A stretch of DNA of 52,675 nt from Flavobacteriales bacterium (GTDB taxonomy: Bacteria > Bacteroidota > Bacteroidia > Flavobacteriales > Weeksellaceae), in assembly GCA_002747105.1 (NCBI GenBank), contig PDSY01000020.1, positions 1 through 52,675 on the forward strand. The letters are read 5' to 3'. Positions 34,154-42,401 of the stretch are shown here, piece after piece; position 1 is the stretch's first letter; each line of letters opens with the position of its first letter. The translations under genes were made by a program, and so were the position numbers. Under the pieces are notes generated by a model. That model ran no database searches. It saw only the letters and a program-made list of their open reading frames with translations, and was not told where the DNA came from.

Positions 34154-35341
34154 ATGTCCAAAATTAAAACTTTAGTTCTTATTTGCCTAATTTTTTGGGG
34201 AAGTAATTTAAATGCACAGCAAAAAAATGACCAAAACTGTTTTAAAACAGGAGCGGACAGACCAGAATTGTATTTACCTTTATTAAAAAATAAAACGGTG
34301 GGCGTGGTAACGAATCAGACAGGTTTGCTGGGAGATAGAACACATTTAGTTGATTTTTTAGTAAAAAATAAGATTAAAATTAAAACTATTTTTGCCCCAG
34401 AACATGGTTTTCGAGGAAATGCCGATGCAGGTGAGCATGTGAAAAATGGAGTAGATACCAAAACAGGTTTGCCGATTATTTCACTTTATGGGAAAAACAA
34501 AAAACCCTATGCTAAACAACTGCGAGGAATTGATGTCATACTGTTTGATATTCAGGATGTTGGAGTGAGGTTTTATACCTATATTTCAACTTTGACTTAT
34601 GTGATGGAAGCCGCAGCGGAGAATGGGGTAGAGGTCATTGTGCTTGACCGTCCCAACCCTCATGACGGTTATATTGATGGACCTGTATTGAAGAAAAAAT
34701 GGGCGAGTTTTGTTGGTTTGCATCAGGTTCCTGTGGTCTATGGATTGACGATAGGGGAATACGGAAAAATGGTGAACGGAGAAAAATGGATGAAAAATGG
34801 CGTTCAGGTGAAATATACTTTAATCCCAATGCAAGATTATCATAAAAAACAACGCTACGGAATGCTCGAAAAACCTTCTCCTAATCTACCTAATAACTTG
34901 GCTATCAACCTTTATCCGAGTTTGTGCTTTTTTGAAGGAACTCAGGTTTCGGTAGGAAGAGGAACGAAATATCCATTTCAGATTTATGGTTCTCCACACA
35001 TTAAAAATGTGATGTATTATCACTTTACCCCAAAACCAAGTTATGGTGCCAAGAATCCTTTTATGAGCGGGAAGATTTGTTATGGTGAAAATTTAACGAC
35101 TTATAAGGAACGACTAATGCGTTTGAATTTAAGTTGGTTAATCAAAGCGTATAAAAATTATGAACACCCAAACTTAGGCTTTTTTAAGAAAAATCTTTGG
35201 ATAGATAAATTGGCAGGAACAGACCAATTGCGAAAACAAATTATCGCAGGAAAATCGGAAAAAGAGATTAGAGATTCTTGGAAGCAAGACTTAGTAGAAT
35301 TTCAAAAAATAAGAGCCAAATATGTAATCTATCAGGATTAA
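34154..35341 (+). CDS. namZ: Exo-beta-N-acetylmuramidase NamZ (DUF1343)
   Basis: 395 residues with a signal peptide ending NLNAQ (about residue 22). DUF1343 signatures are VGVVTNQTGLLGDRTHLVD, FAPEHGFRGNADAGEHV, ILFDIQDVGVRFYTYISTL and VLDRPNPHDG. NamZ releases N-acetylmuramic acid from peptidoglycan chain ends (shown for Bacillus; the family includes Tannerella and many Bacteroidota). It is periplasmic or secreted and part of wall recycling. Its start lies 13 bp from the divergent permease start, so its promoter must lie within the permease gene. A terminator shared with the convergent downstream gene follows. Confidence 0.9.
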   Translation: MSKIKTLVLICLIFWGSNLNAQQKNDQNCFKTGADRPELYLPLLKNKTVGVVTNQTGLLGDRTHLVDFLVKNKIKIKTIFAPEHGFRGNADAGEHVKNGVDTKTGLPIISLYGKNKKPYAKQLRGIDVILFDIQDVGVRFYTYISTLTYVMEAAAENGVEVIVLDRPNPHDGYIDGPVLKKKWASFVGLHQVPVVYGLTIGEYGKMVNGEKWMKNGVQVKYTLIPMQDYHKKQRYGMLEKPSPNLPNNLAINLYPSLCFFEGTQVSVGRGTKYPFQIYGSPHIKNVMYYHFTPKPSYGAKNPFMSGKICYGENLTTYKERLMRLNLSWLIKAYKNYEHPNLGFFKKNLWIDKLAGTDQLRKQIIAGKSEKEIRDSWKQDLVEFQKIRAKYVIYQD

Positions 35342-35350
35342 TATAACAGC

Positions 35351-35380
35351 AAAAAGTTAGGTTGAAACGCCTAACTTTTT
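35351..35380. terminator. Bidirectional terminator between namZ and the small membrane gene
   Basis: AAAAAGTTAGG and CCTAACTTTTT form an 11-bp stem around TTGAAACG. The T-run on the plus strand and A-run on the left let it serve both convergent genes. Confidence 0.88.
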
Positions 35381-35400
35381 CTTTTTTTTTACCTCAAATT

Positions 35401-35610
35401 TTAATCAAAATCTTCTGGTGGTGTATCGTTTTCTTTGGCTTTATTCACAAACCAAAGCCCTACGGTCAATCCTACTACACCCATTAGTGCGGTAAGGGAC
35501 GCACGATACAATCTGTCTTCTTGCTCGTTTCCTAAATAATTCATTAAAAATAAGATAACGAATGTAACTAAAGCAACAGCAACATATTTTTTACTCTTTA
35601 TATTTATCAT
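35401..35610 (-). CDS. Small two-helix membrane protein
   Basis: 69 residues. One hydrophobic helix (YVAVALVTFVILFLMNYLG) and a second (SLTALMGVVGLTVGLWFV) flank a charged turn (NEQEDRLYR), and the tail is acidic (PPEDFD). It is a small inner-membrane protein of no family I recognise. Its start is 2 bp after the DUF3575 gene stop and that gene is 35 bp after the thioredoxin gene, so all three form one minus-strand operon. Confidence 0.72.
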   Translation of the reverse strand: MINIKSKKYVAVALVTFVILFLMNYLGNEQEDRLYRASLTALMGVVGLTVGLWFVNKAKENDTPPEDFD

Positions 35611-35612
35611 TT

Positions 35613-36188
35613 TTACAATTTATAAGAAATCATTAAACCTAATCGATAAGGAAGAAATTCGCTACTTTTATTATAATTTGTGGCACCATCTACTTTGGTA
35701 GTCACTCCATCTTTCACTTCATATCCTTTATAAAAGGATTCTACAGCTCCTCCACCAATGAAACAATCGATATTCCATCGCTCTTTCCACTGGAATTGAT
35801 AACCAACACTAGCTCCTATCATATAGTTATAACCTTTTTGGTAATTTTCATAAGTGTGTTGCCAATAATTTGGTTTGGTTAGATTGAACATCCCTCCACC
35901 GATGTGTGCCCCGATATACCATTTTTCAAAGGATTGATTAAAATAATGTCTCCCTTCTATGGTTAAAAAAAGCGTTTCTGCGTGTTTTCTGTTAATGGTT
36001 TTCCATGGAGAATAGAGAAGGTCTGCTTGTAGCGTTTGTTTATTGGTTAATTGATGTTCCACTCCTAAATGTCCGATACCTACCAAGGCTAAAAGCGGAT
36101 TCCCCTTTACATAGGTTTGTTTTTTTTGCTGGGAAAAGCTCAAGCCATAGACTAATAATAGTGTGAAAATTAATATTCTCTTGTTCAT
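35613..36188 (-). CDS. DUF3575 outer membrane beta-barrel protein
   Basis: 191 residues with a signal peptide ending GLSFSQ. The motif NKQTLQADLLYSPWKT followed by EGRHYFNQSFEKWYIGAHIGGGMFN and GYNYMIGASVGYQFQWKERWNIDCFIGGG is the DUF3575 pattern. The alternating strands suggest an eight-stranded barrel, and the last residues (GLMISYKL) end in a strand with Leu, which is acceptable for outer-membrane insertion. Members are often linked with fimbrial or surface proteins; here the neighbours are a periplasmic thioredoxin protein and a small membrane protein. Confidence 0.82.
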   Translation of the reverse strand: MNKRILIFTLLLVYGLSFSQQKKQTYVKGNPLLALVGIGHLGVEHQLTNKQTLQADLLYSPWKTINRKHAETLFLTIEGRHYFNQSFEKWYIGAHIGGGMFNLTKPNYWQHTYENYQKGYNYMIGASVGYQFQWKERWNIDCFIGGGAVESFYKGYEVKDGVTTKVDGATNYNKSSEFLPYRLGLMISYKL

Positions 36189-36223
36189 ATTCTCTTGTTT
36201 TATACTTGCAAGTTAGTGTTTTT

Positions 36224-37387
36224 TTAATTCTCCAATTCTTTTAGTAGTTTTTCTGCCAATAACATTTTTTTACCTCTCGATAAATCAATAGAAGCTTTAG
36301 CAAACATTTTTGCCTCTGCTTTTTTACCCAATTTTTGATAAATTTTGGCTAAAATATAAGTGTTTTCGGCATCTTCTCCTCTCATAATAACGCTTTCCAT
36401 CCATACGCATACTTTTTTTAGCGTTGCTTTGTTGTTGGAATTTTGGGCAATAATCCAACTGGTTTGCGTTACTTCTTTTCGATTGAAATTTTGACTTTTT
36501 TCGTAATATCTCAATGCGGTTTCTGTAAATTTTTTGGAATTGGTATTTTGATATAAATTTAATTTGAATTTATCGAACTGATTTTCAGCTTTTTGTTCTC
36601 CAAATAAATTAACAAATTCTTGTCTTAGTTTTTTTTCATTTTTAATTTTCCCTTTTTTAAAATCAGTGTATTCGTTAATCGCATCTGTAAGTTCGATTTG
36701 TTGCTGAACCAAATGATAATCTTTTTCGGGTAAAACTTTTGTAATTTCTTTTTTGTGATTTAAAAAATAGACAAAATTCTTGTCTTTGCTGGACTTCATA
36801 AAAGGAATTAAATAATTAATATCCTCTTGTGTGAAACTTGTTGTTTTATTTTCAAAATACCTTTCGGAAGCCTTTTTAGCTAGTTCAAAATCTGATGATG
36901 TGTAGAGTTTTATCATTTTTTTTAAGAGTTCAGGAGATTTCGCTCCGTTTTTAAACTGCTGAGCAAGCCCTTTTCCTTCTTTGAATGCCATTTGTGCTTC
37001 TTCTCCTAATGTAATGAAATTATGAGGCTGAATATATCCTCTATTTCTTGAAATCAGCACGCCATCTCCGTTGATGAATAAATAAGTAGGATAAGAAAAC
37101 ACTCGGAAGTTTTGTGCAATTTTTCTTCCTTCTCCTTTTTCCATATCGATTTTTGCATTGATGAAGTTTTTATTGTAAAAATCACCTACTTTCTTTTGCG
37201 AGAATACATTTCTGACCATCATTTTACAAGGTCCACACCAAGAGGCATACGCATCAATGAAAACCAATTTATTCTCTTTTTTAGCTTTGTTAATCAGTTC
37301 CTGATAAGTTGTTTTTTCAAAATGAATTCCTTGTGAATATAAACTTAATGACATTAAAACGGCAATCACCGATAATATATTTTTCAT
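36224..37387 (-). CDS. Periplasmic thioredoxin-fold protein with helical C-terminus
   Basis: 387 residues with a signal peptide ending SLYSQG. Residues about 22-135 are a thioredoxin domain: VFIDAYASWCGPCKMM with Cys51/Cys54, then FRVFSYPTYLFINGDG with the cis-Pro. The following 250 residues are helical and Lys-rich, with TPR-like spacing toward the end (AENTYILAKIYQKLGKKAEAKMFAKASI). It should reduce or rearrange disulfides in the periplasm, where the C-terminal helices could bind a client. It leads the three-gene operon with DUF3575 and the small membrane gene. Confidence 0.85.
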   Translation of the reverse strand: MKNILSVIAVLMSLSLYSQGIHFEKTTYQELINKAKKENKLVFIDAYASWCGPCKMMVRNVFSQKKVGDFYNKNFINAKIDMEKGEGRKIAQNFRVFSYPTYLFINGDGVLISRNRGYIQPHNFITLGEEAQMAFKEGKGLAQQFKNGAKSPELLKKMIKLYTSSDFELAKKASERYFENKTTSFTQEDINYLIPFMKSSKDKNFVYFLNHKKEITKVLPEKDYHLVQQQIELTDAINEYTDFKKGKIKNEKKLRQEFVNLFGEQKAENQFDKFKLNLYQNTNSKKFTETALRYYEKSQNFNRKEVTQTSWIIAQNSNNKATLKKVCVWMESVIMRGEDAENTYILAKIYQKLGKKAEAKMFAKASIDLSRGKKMLLAEKLLKELEN

Positions 37388-37463
37388 AAATAAAATTTTC
37401 AGACTGCTAAAATAAAATTTTCTTATAAAATAACCTAATTGAATTTATAAATATCTTTCTGTT

Positions 37464-37497
37464 TTGTCTTAAAACTATTAATATTAGTGTATCTTTG
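37464..37497 (+). promoter_or_regulatory. Promoter of the DEAD-box helicase gene
   Basis: TTG at 37464-37466, a 23-bp spacer and TATCTTTG at 37490-37497 fit the phylum consensus, 22 bp before the ATG at 37520. It rules out the in-frame GTG at 37487, which overlaps the -7 box. Confidence 0.65.
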
Positions 37498-37519
37498 TAA
37501 TTATTACAAAAAACATTCA

Positions 37520-38767
37520 ATGACATTTAAAGCATTAAACTTAATAGAGCCTATTCTTAAGGCACTTCAAAAAAAGCAATACATCAATCCAACTCCCATT
37601 CAAGAAAAGGCCATTCCGCAAGTATTAGAGAACAGAGATGTTCTCGGAGTAGCCCAAACGGGAACGGGGAAAACCGCTGCATTTTCCATACCGATTATTC
37701 AAAAATTGGCAGCGAAAAAATCAAACAATCATAATATAAAATGCCTTATTGTAACGCCTACCAGAGAGTTAGCGATTCAGATTAAAGAAAATATAGACGA
37801 TTATAGTGCTTTTACAAATTTAAGAAATGCCGTTATTTTCGGTGGTGTAAAACAGGGAAGTCAAGTAACTCAACTGAAAAAAGGCGTTGATATTCTTATT
37901 GCTACACCAGGGAGATTATTAGATTTGATACAACAAAAATACATCAGCCTCAAAGCCATTGAAATTTTCGTTTTAGATGAAGCCGATAGAATGTTGGATA
38001 TGGGTTTCATTAATGATATTAAAAAGGTAATTAAACTTTTACCTCAAAAAAGACAATCTTTATTTTTCTCGGCAACAATGCCACAAAATATCGTTGAACT
38101 TTCAAAAACAATTCTCTATAAACCTGTTAAAATAGAGGTTACTCCCGTTTCTTCTACGGCAGAAACCATACAACAATATGTTTATTTAACCAATAAAAAT
38201 TTAAAGAAAAATCTTCTTATTCATATTTTAAATGATAAGAATATAGAACAAGTTTTACTTTTTTCAAGAACGAAACATGGTGCCAATCGTATTGCAAGAG
38301 ATTTAATTAAGAAAAACATTAGTGCTGCTGCAATACACGGAGATAGAAGTCAGAACCAAAGACAAAAAGCATTGCAAGACTTTAAAAATGGGAAAATTAG
38401 AGTTTTGGTAGCCACAGATATTGCCGCACGAGGAATTGATATTGATAAACTGAAATATGTTATCAATTATGATATTCCAAACGAGTCCGAAACCTATGTA
38501 CATCGAATTGGGCGTTCTGGAAGAGCAGGAGAGGAAGGTGTTGCTATTGCCCTTTGTGAACCCGAAGAATTAGCCTATTTAAAGGATATTGAAAAACTGA
38601 TTAAACAAAAAATAACCATCATTAAAAATCATCCTTTTTCTCAGACCGATAAACCAATGACGGTGAAAGAAAGAAAAGAAGCCAACAAGGAAAAAGCCAG
38701 AAGGAAACAAGAATTTTTTGCCAATAGAAAAAAGAAAAAACAAACTCAACAGAAAAGGAGAAGGTAA
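37520..38767 (+). CDS. DEAD-box RNA helicase, RhlE type
   Basis: About 415 residues from the ATG at 37520. Motifs in order: the Q motif (INPTPIQEKAIP), I AQTGTGKT, Ia PTRELAIQI, II DEAD in VLDEADRMLDMGF, III SAT, IV LLFSRTKHG, V VATDIAARGID and VI HRIGRSGRAG. The Lys/Arg-rich tail (KEKARRKQEFFANRKKKKQTQQKRRR) favours RNA binding and fits RhlE/CsdA-like helicases that remodel rRNA or mRNA, often at low temperature. It has its own promoter. The 3' end is 5 bp from the convergent Gre-like gene. Confidence 0.93.
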   Translation: MTFKALNLIEPILKALQKKQYINPTPIQEKAIPQVLENRDVLGVAQTGTGKTAAFSIPIIQKLAAKKSNNHNIKCLIVTPTRELAIQIKENIDDYSAFTNLRNAVIFGGVKQGSQVTQLKKGVDILIATPGRLLDLIQQKYISLKAIEIFVLDEADRMLDMGFINDIKKVIKLLPQKRQSLFFSATMPQNIVELSKTILYKPVKIEVTPVSSTAETIQQYVYLTNKNLKKNLLIHILNDKNIEQVLLFSRTKHGANRIARDLIKKNISAAAIHGDRSQNQRQKALQDFKNGKIRVLVATDIAARGIDIDKLKYVINYDIPNESETYVHRIGRSGRAGEEGVAIALCEPEELAYLKDIEKLIKQKITIIKNHPFSQTDKPMTVKERKEANKEKARRKQEFFANRKKKKQTQQKRRR

Positions 38768-38772
38768 TATTA

Positions 38773-39213
38773 TTACCAAATATTTTTTATCCTTTGTTTT
38801 TGGGTGTTTACAGTAAAAGAGGATTCTTTTTTTAATCCCGACATTTGTTTTGCAATCGGGCTATCTTCGGAAATGACAAATATTTTTTGCTTTCCAAGGG
38901 TCAATTTTCCCCAAGCAATCGCAATATAAAAATAACCGAGATTAGTCTCCACCAAACTTCCTTTTTGAACGCTATGAGATGTTGTGGTAGGAGTGTTTTG
39001 AAGGGTTTCTATTTGAGAAATAACCCTATTTTGCTGAACTAATAAATGATTTACTTCTTGTTGGAGCATCTCCCTTGAAGTCTCATATTTATCGCCCATT
39101 GAGCTTTTGGTATCATTATTGGAACTCCTTACATCAGCGATTAAGAAATCTAGATTTTCTTTTTTCTCTGTCAGTAGTTCCAATAATTTTTGATGAATAG
39201 CAATTTTATCCAT
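38773..39213 (-). CDS. GreA/GreB-like protein
   Basis: 146 residues. The N-terminal half is a helical hairpin (HQKLLELLTEKKENLDFLIADV and MLQQEVNHLLVQQNRVISQIETL) with polar residues at the turn (SSNNDTKSSMGDKYET). The C-terminal half is a small beta domain (LVETNLGYFYIAIAWGKLTLGKQKIFVIS) ending with SPIAKQMSGLKKESSFTV, which resembles the GreA SPIARALxGKxxGD stretch. The match is structural in flavour, so whether it binds the RNA polymerase secondary channel is open. It follows the pRiA4b ORF3-like gene by 5 bp on the minus strand. Confidence 0.6.
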   Translation of the reverse strand: MDKIAIHQKLLELLTEKKENLDFLIADVRSSNNDTKSSMGDKYETSREMLQQEVNHLLVQQNRVISQIETLQNTPTTTSHSVQKGSLVETNLGYFYIAIAWGKLTLGKQKIFVISEDSPIAKQMSGLKKESSFTVNTQKQRIKNIW

Positions 39214-39218
39214 TGGGT

Positions 39219-39731
39219 TTAAATATCCAAATCATCTATATTCTCGAATCCTGCCGAAAAATCATCATCAAAATCATCATCGAAATCATCAAAACTTTCC
39301 ATTTCTACGGTAGAAATATTGGTTTTAGAAGGAGCTTTTAAAGGTACTTTTCCAAAACGAAAAGAAGTGATAGGATATTTTACAGATTTTAATTCTTTTT
39401 TAATTTCTATCAGCTCACAAAACATTTCCCACAATTCGATAAAACCATATTGGTAATGTCCCATATCGCCTTTTTTAGCAAAGACTTCTGACAAATAAAT
39501 ATCTGACATTGTCTCTCCATCTCCATCGTCGGACATATCTTCTAATGGAATTGTTTTCAGTACTTCGCCTTCCTCATTTACCAAATTAAACACTGAAATT
39601 TCGTCACCTTTTAAACTAAATGCACTTTTAATTCCGTTATGCAAATTCCAAAGCGTCTGATTTTCTCTCAATTCAATATCTCTAAAGACGTTTTGTTCAT
39701 TGTCTAAAATTACTCTGATTTTATATACCAT
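39219..39731 (-). CDS. pRiA4b ORF-3-like family protein
   Basis: 170 residues, cytosolic and very acidic. It opens with VYKIRVILDNEQNVFRDIELRENQTLWNLHNGIKSAF, the PRiA4_ORF3 (IS1096 passenger-type) opening, and includes a segment MGHYQYGFIELWEMFCELI. The end is an Asp-rich repeat (ESFDDFDDDFDDDFSAGF). The family was named from plasmid and IS passengers, but flavobacterial copies are stable chromosomal genes of unknown role, and there is no IS here. It is paired with the Gre-like gene downstream. Confidence 0.75.
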   Translation of the reverse strand: MVYKIRVILDNEQNVFRDIELRENQTLWNLHNGIKSAFSLKGDEISVFNLVNEEGEVLKTIPLEDMSDDGDGETMSDIYLSEVFAKKGDMGHYQYGFIELWEMFCELIEIKKELKSVKYPITSFRFGKVPLKAPSKTNISTVEMESFDDFDDDFDDDFSAGFENIDDLDI

Positions 39732-39993
39732 TACTTTATTGTTTCTGGCGACAAATTAACTAAGAAATAAAATAATATACAATAGTAATTTTAATCTTTA
39801 TTTAGTTTTTATAATTTATCAAAATAATGAACGGGCAGGACAAGCGATAGAAATATTGTACCTATTTAGCTTATTAAGGCTTAGTAGTAAAGGAGAGACT
39901 GAATAAATCTTAGCAATAGTGTCATTAGATTGTTAATTGTTTTGAATACTTATGATGTAGAAGGAAGGTGGTGTTTTTCATCAGTTGAATCTG
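39732..39993. other. 262-bp gap without a recognised gene
   Basis: I see no ORF, tRNA or strong hairpin here. It contains a phrase GAACGGGCAGGACAAGCGA that looks like a worn copy of a purine-rich intergenic motif, but I cannot tie it to anything else in the window. Confidence 0.3.
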
Positions 39994-40668
39994 CTATTTT
40001 TTCCATGCGTTAATCATTTCTCGTTTTCCTGGAGGACCTTGTTTTTTTTCGACTTCAAAACCTAAATCTTGTAAGATTCTTCTTACGCTCCCTTTAGCGG
40101 AATAGGTGGTCAGTAGGCTTTCGTTTGCCATTTTATGATTCACTTTTTCAAATAATGCTTTTTCCCATAAATCGGGCTGAACTCTTGCTCCAAAGCAGTC
40201 GAAATAAACCAAATCTATTGGTGGTAAGTTGAATGTGTCCATTTCGTAGAAATCACCTTTTATTTTGTGTAAGAAAAAGTTAGGATGGATTTCGATAGAT
40301 TTTCCCCATTCGGTTTGATGAATTTGAGTATAGATTTTTTTTAGTTTTTCATTTTCGAATAATTTTGGATAATCCAAGGCTTCCATTTCTGATTTTGCTA
40401 TTGGATATTTTTCTATTCCAAAATAATGAATGACTTGATTTTTATTATTTTTCATAATATCATCAATCGTTACCAAAACATTTAAACCAGTTCCTAAACC
40501 TAATTCTAAAATATTAATTTCGTATTTATTGACTTGATTTAATCCATTTTTAATAAAAACGTGTTTTGCCTCTTGGATAGCACCATGTTGTGAGTGATAG
40601 CTCTCGTTTAAATCATTGATGTAAAGTGTTTTACTTCCATCTTTAGTAGTTTTTATTTCTCTTTTCAT
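39994..40668 (-). CDS. mnmD: tRNA (mnm5s2U34) methyltransferase MnmD
   Basis: About 224 residues from the ATG at 40668; a TTG at 40683 is in frame but adds a non-conserved lead. KREIKTTKDGSKTLYIND...YHSQHGAIQEAKHVFI is the MnmD/MnmC methyltransferase opening. The SAM loop is ILELGLGTGLNV, and VYFDCFGARVQPDLW is the family motif (usually FDAF) with the key Asp. It makes 5-methylaminomethyl-2-thiouridine at the wobble base of tRNAs from the aminomethyl form. It lacks the oxidoreductase half of E. coli MnmC, as is normal for stand-alone MnmD. Confidence 0.9.
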   Translation of the reverse strand: MKREIKTTKDGSKTLYINDLNESYHSQHGAIQEAKHVFIKNGLNQVNKYEINILELGLGTGLNVLVTIDDIMKNNKNQVIHYFGIEKYPIAKSEMEALDYPKLFENEKLKKIYTQIHQTEWGKSIEIHPNFFLHKIKGDFYEMDTFNLPPIDLVYFDCFGARVQPDLWEKALFEKVNHKMANESLLTTYSAKGSVRRILQDLGFEVEKKQGPPGKREMINAWKK

Positions 40669-40680
40669 TGTTATTTTTTT

Positions 40681-40688
40681 CAAATATA
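40681..40688 (-). promoter_or_regulatory. -7 box (TATATTTG) of mnmD
   Basis: The minus-strand TATATTTG lies 12 bp before the ATG at 40668, implying a very short leader. Confidence 0.45.
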
Positions 40689-40700
40689 AGTTAATTTTTG

Positions 40701-40708
40701 TACTTTTG
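40701..40708 (+). promoter_or_regulatory. -7 box (TACTTTTG) of the aminotransferase gene
   Basis: It matches TAnnTTTG on the plus strand 28 bp before the ATG at 40737. With the mnmD box it forms a compact divergent promoter region. Confidence 0.45.
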
Positions 40709-40736
40709 TAGGCTGAAAGATAAAAAATAAATTATT

Positions 40737-41798
40737 ATGATAATTCAAAAATCAACAAATCCAAGAGTGTCTACATTTGATCCAGAAAATTTTGACTTTG
40801 GAAGTCATTTTGGAGATCATATGGTCATTTGCGAATATGAAGATGGAAAATGGGGAGAGCCAAAATTGATGCCTTACGGACCTTTACCATTCACTCCTGC
40901 AATGATGGGTGTTAATTATGGACAGGCTTGTTTTGAAGGAATGAAAGCCTATAAGGATAAGGACGGTGAAGTTTTTTTATTTAGACCTGAAAAGAATTGT
41001 AAAAGAATCAATAAATCAGCACATCGTTTAGCAATGCCAGAGGTTCCAGAGGAAGTATTTATGGATGGTTTGAAAACTTTGATTGATATCGATAGAGGTT
41101 GGGTTCCTCACGGAGAGGGAAAATCTTTGTATATCAGACCTCTGATTTTTGCAACCGAGGAAGCCTTAAAGGCGAGAATTGCTACTAAATTTATGTTTGC
41201 AATTGTTACAACTCCTGCAAAAACTTATTATTCCGAGCCAGTATCTGTGAAAATTGCAGATTATTATTCTCGTTCAGCAAATGGAGGAGTAGGTTATGCA
41301 AAAGCAGCGGGTAACTATGCAGCATCTTTTCATCCAACAAGAGAGGCGATGTCAGAGGGATATCAGCAGGTGATTTGGACGGATGATTCTACACACGAAT
41401 ATTTCGAAGAGAGTGGAACAATGAATGTTTTTGTCAGGATTAATGACACGATTTATACACCACCAACTTCCGAGAAAATCCTTGACGGAGTAACTAGAGA
41501 TAGTTTTATTCAGTTGGCAAAGAAAAATGGAATCGAAGTGAAAGTAGAGCCAGTATCTGTGAAAAAGGTGTTAGAAGCACATCAAAAAGGAGAATTAAAA
41601 GAAGTTTGGGGAGTAGGAACAGCCGTGGTAACAAGCGTATTTAAAGCTTTAGGTTATAAAGGAGAAAAATATGAACTTCCTACTTTACCAGAAGAAGAAA
41701 GTTTTGCTTTATCATTGAAAAAAGAATTGGTGGGTATTCAAGCTAATGAATTAGAAGACCCATTTAATTGGAGAGTCTTGGTAGAGAGAAAAGCATAA
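40737..41798 (+). CDS. ilvE: Branched-chain amino acid aminotransferase
   Basis: 353 residues, class IV fold type PLP enzyme of the long (eukaryote-like) BCAT form. LPFTPAMMGVNYGQACFEGMKAY is the opening signature. The PLP-binding Lys189 lies in GVGYAKAAGNYA. EESGTMNVFVRIND and LDGVTRDSFIQLAKKNGIEV are the cofactor phosphate and substrate parts. It interconverts Val, Leu and Ile with their keto acids using glutamate; in this phylum it also feeds branched fatty acid primers. It stands alone with a divergent promoter shared with mnmD. Confidence 0.95.
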   Translation: MIIQKSTNPRVSTFDPENFDFGSHFGDHMVICEYEDGKWGEPKLMPYGPLPFTPAMMGVNYGQACFEGMKAYKDKDGEVFLFRPEKNCKRINKSAHRLAMPEVPEEVFMDGLKTLIDIDRGWVPHGEGKSLYIRPLIFATEEALKARIATKFMFAIVTTPAKTYYSEPVSVKIADYYSRSANGGVGYAKAAGNYAASFHPTREAMSEGYQQVIWTDDSTHEYFEESGTMNVFVRINDTIYTPPTSEKILDGVTRDSFIQLAKKNGIEVKVEPVSVKKVLEAHQKGELKEVWGVGTAVVTSVFKALGYKGEKYELPTLPEEESFALSLKKELVGIQANELEDPFNWRVLVERKA

Positions 41799-41883
41799 TT
41801 TTAATAAAAATGTGTATATCTAGGGTTGGGGAAATGCCTGACCCTTTTTTCTATTTATCAAAAAAATGATTACTTTCGCCAGT

Positions 41884-42399
41884 ATGAAAAAAAACTTGAT
41901 TTTATTTTCGTTTTTATTTTTGTTGAGTTGCCAAGAAAAGCAAGCCTCTTTTGCTCCTATTGGACAACAGAAAAAACAAAAGTCGGAAATGCGAATTTCG
42001 ATGGATAGAAATAGAGCTTTGAACGAAATAGAGCGAGAAGATATAGCCAAATGGATTGAAACAAGTGGAGGACAATATTATTTGATGCCACTTAATTATT
42101 GGACAGATATTGAAAATCTATCCTCTAGAGAGCCCAATGAGGTTTCGGAAAAGGTGTCGTTTGCCTTTTATTTATACGATTTTGATGAGGTTTTAATTTA
42201 TAAAAAACCGATTTCCTATCGAGATATTCCGATTGAAAAAATTCCCGATTTGGAAGTGATGAGAGATGTAATGAAATACCTAAAAGTAGGTGAAGAAGTC
42301 AATCTCTTAGTGCCTTCTATTTTGGCTTATGGAACCAATGGCGATGGGAAAAAAATAGGACACGATATACCATTAATTATTAAAATAAAAAGATTATAA
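41884..42399 (+). CDS. gldI: Gliding motility-associated FKBP-type isomerase lipoprotein GldI
   Basis: About 171 residues from the ATG at 41884, the start that gives a correct lipoprotein signal (lipobox LLSC); the ATG at 41866 adds six residues before it. The body is a reduced FKBP domain: YYLMPLNYWTDIENLS, SFAFYLYDFDEVLIYKKPISYRD and KVGEEVNLLVPSILAYGTNGDGKKIGHDIPLIIKI follow the GldI pattern of gliding flavobacteria. GldI is thought to fold gliding or secretion proteins in the periplasm. It lies 2 bp before a second isomerase lipoprotein, so they act as a pair. Confidence 0.82.
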   Translation: MKKNLILFSFLFLLSCQEKQASFAPIGQQKKQKSEMRISMDRNRALNEIEREDIAKWIETSGGQYYLMPLNYWTDIENLSSREPNEVSEKVSFAFYLYDFDEVLIYKKPISYRDIPIEKIPDLEVMRDVMKYLKVGEEVNLLVPSILAYGTNGDGKKIGHDIPLIIKIKRL

Positions 42400-42401
42400 A
42401 T

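Noticed and set aside
39219..39731. Possible IS or plasmid remnant because of pRiA4b ORF-3 naming
   Set aside because: There are no transposase, terminal repeats or target duplications around it; such genes are ordinary chromosomal genes in Flavobacteriia.
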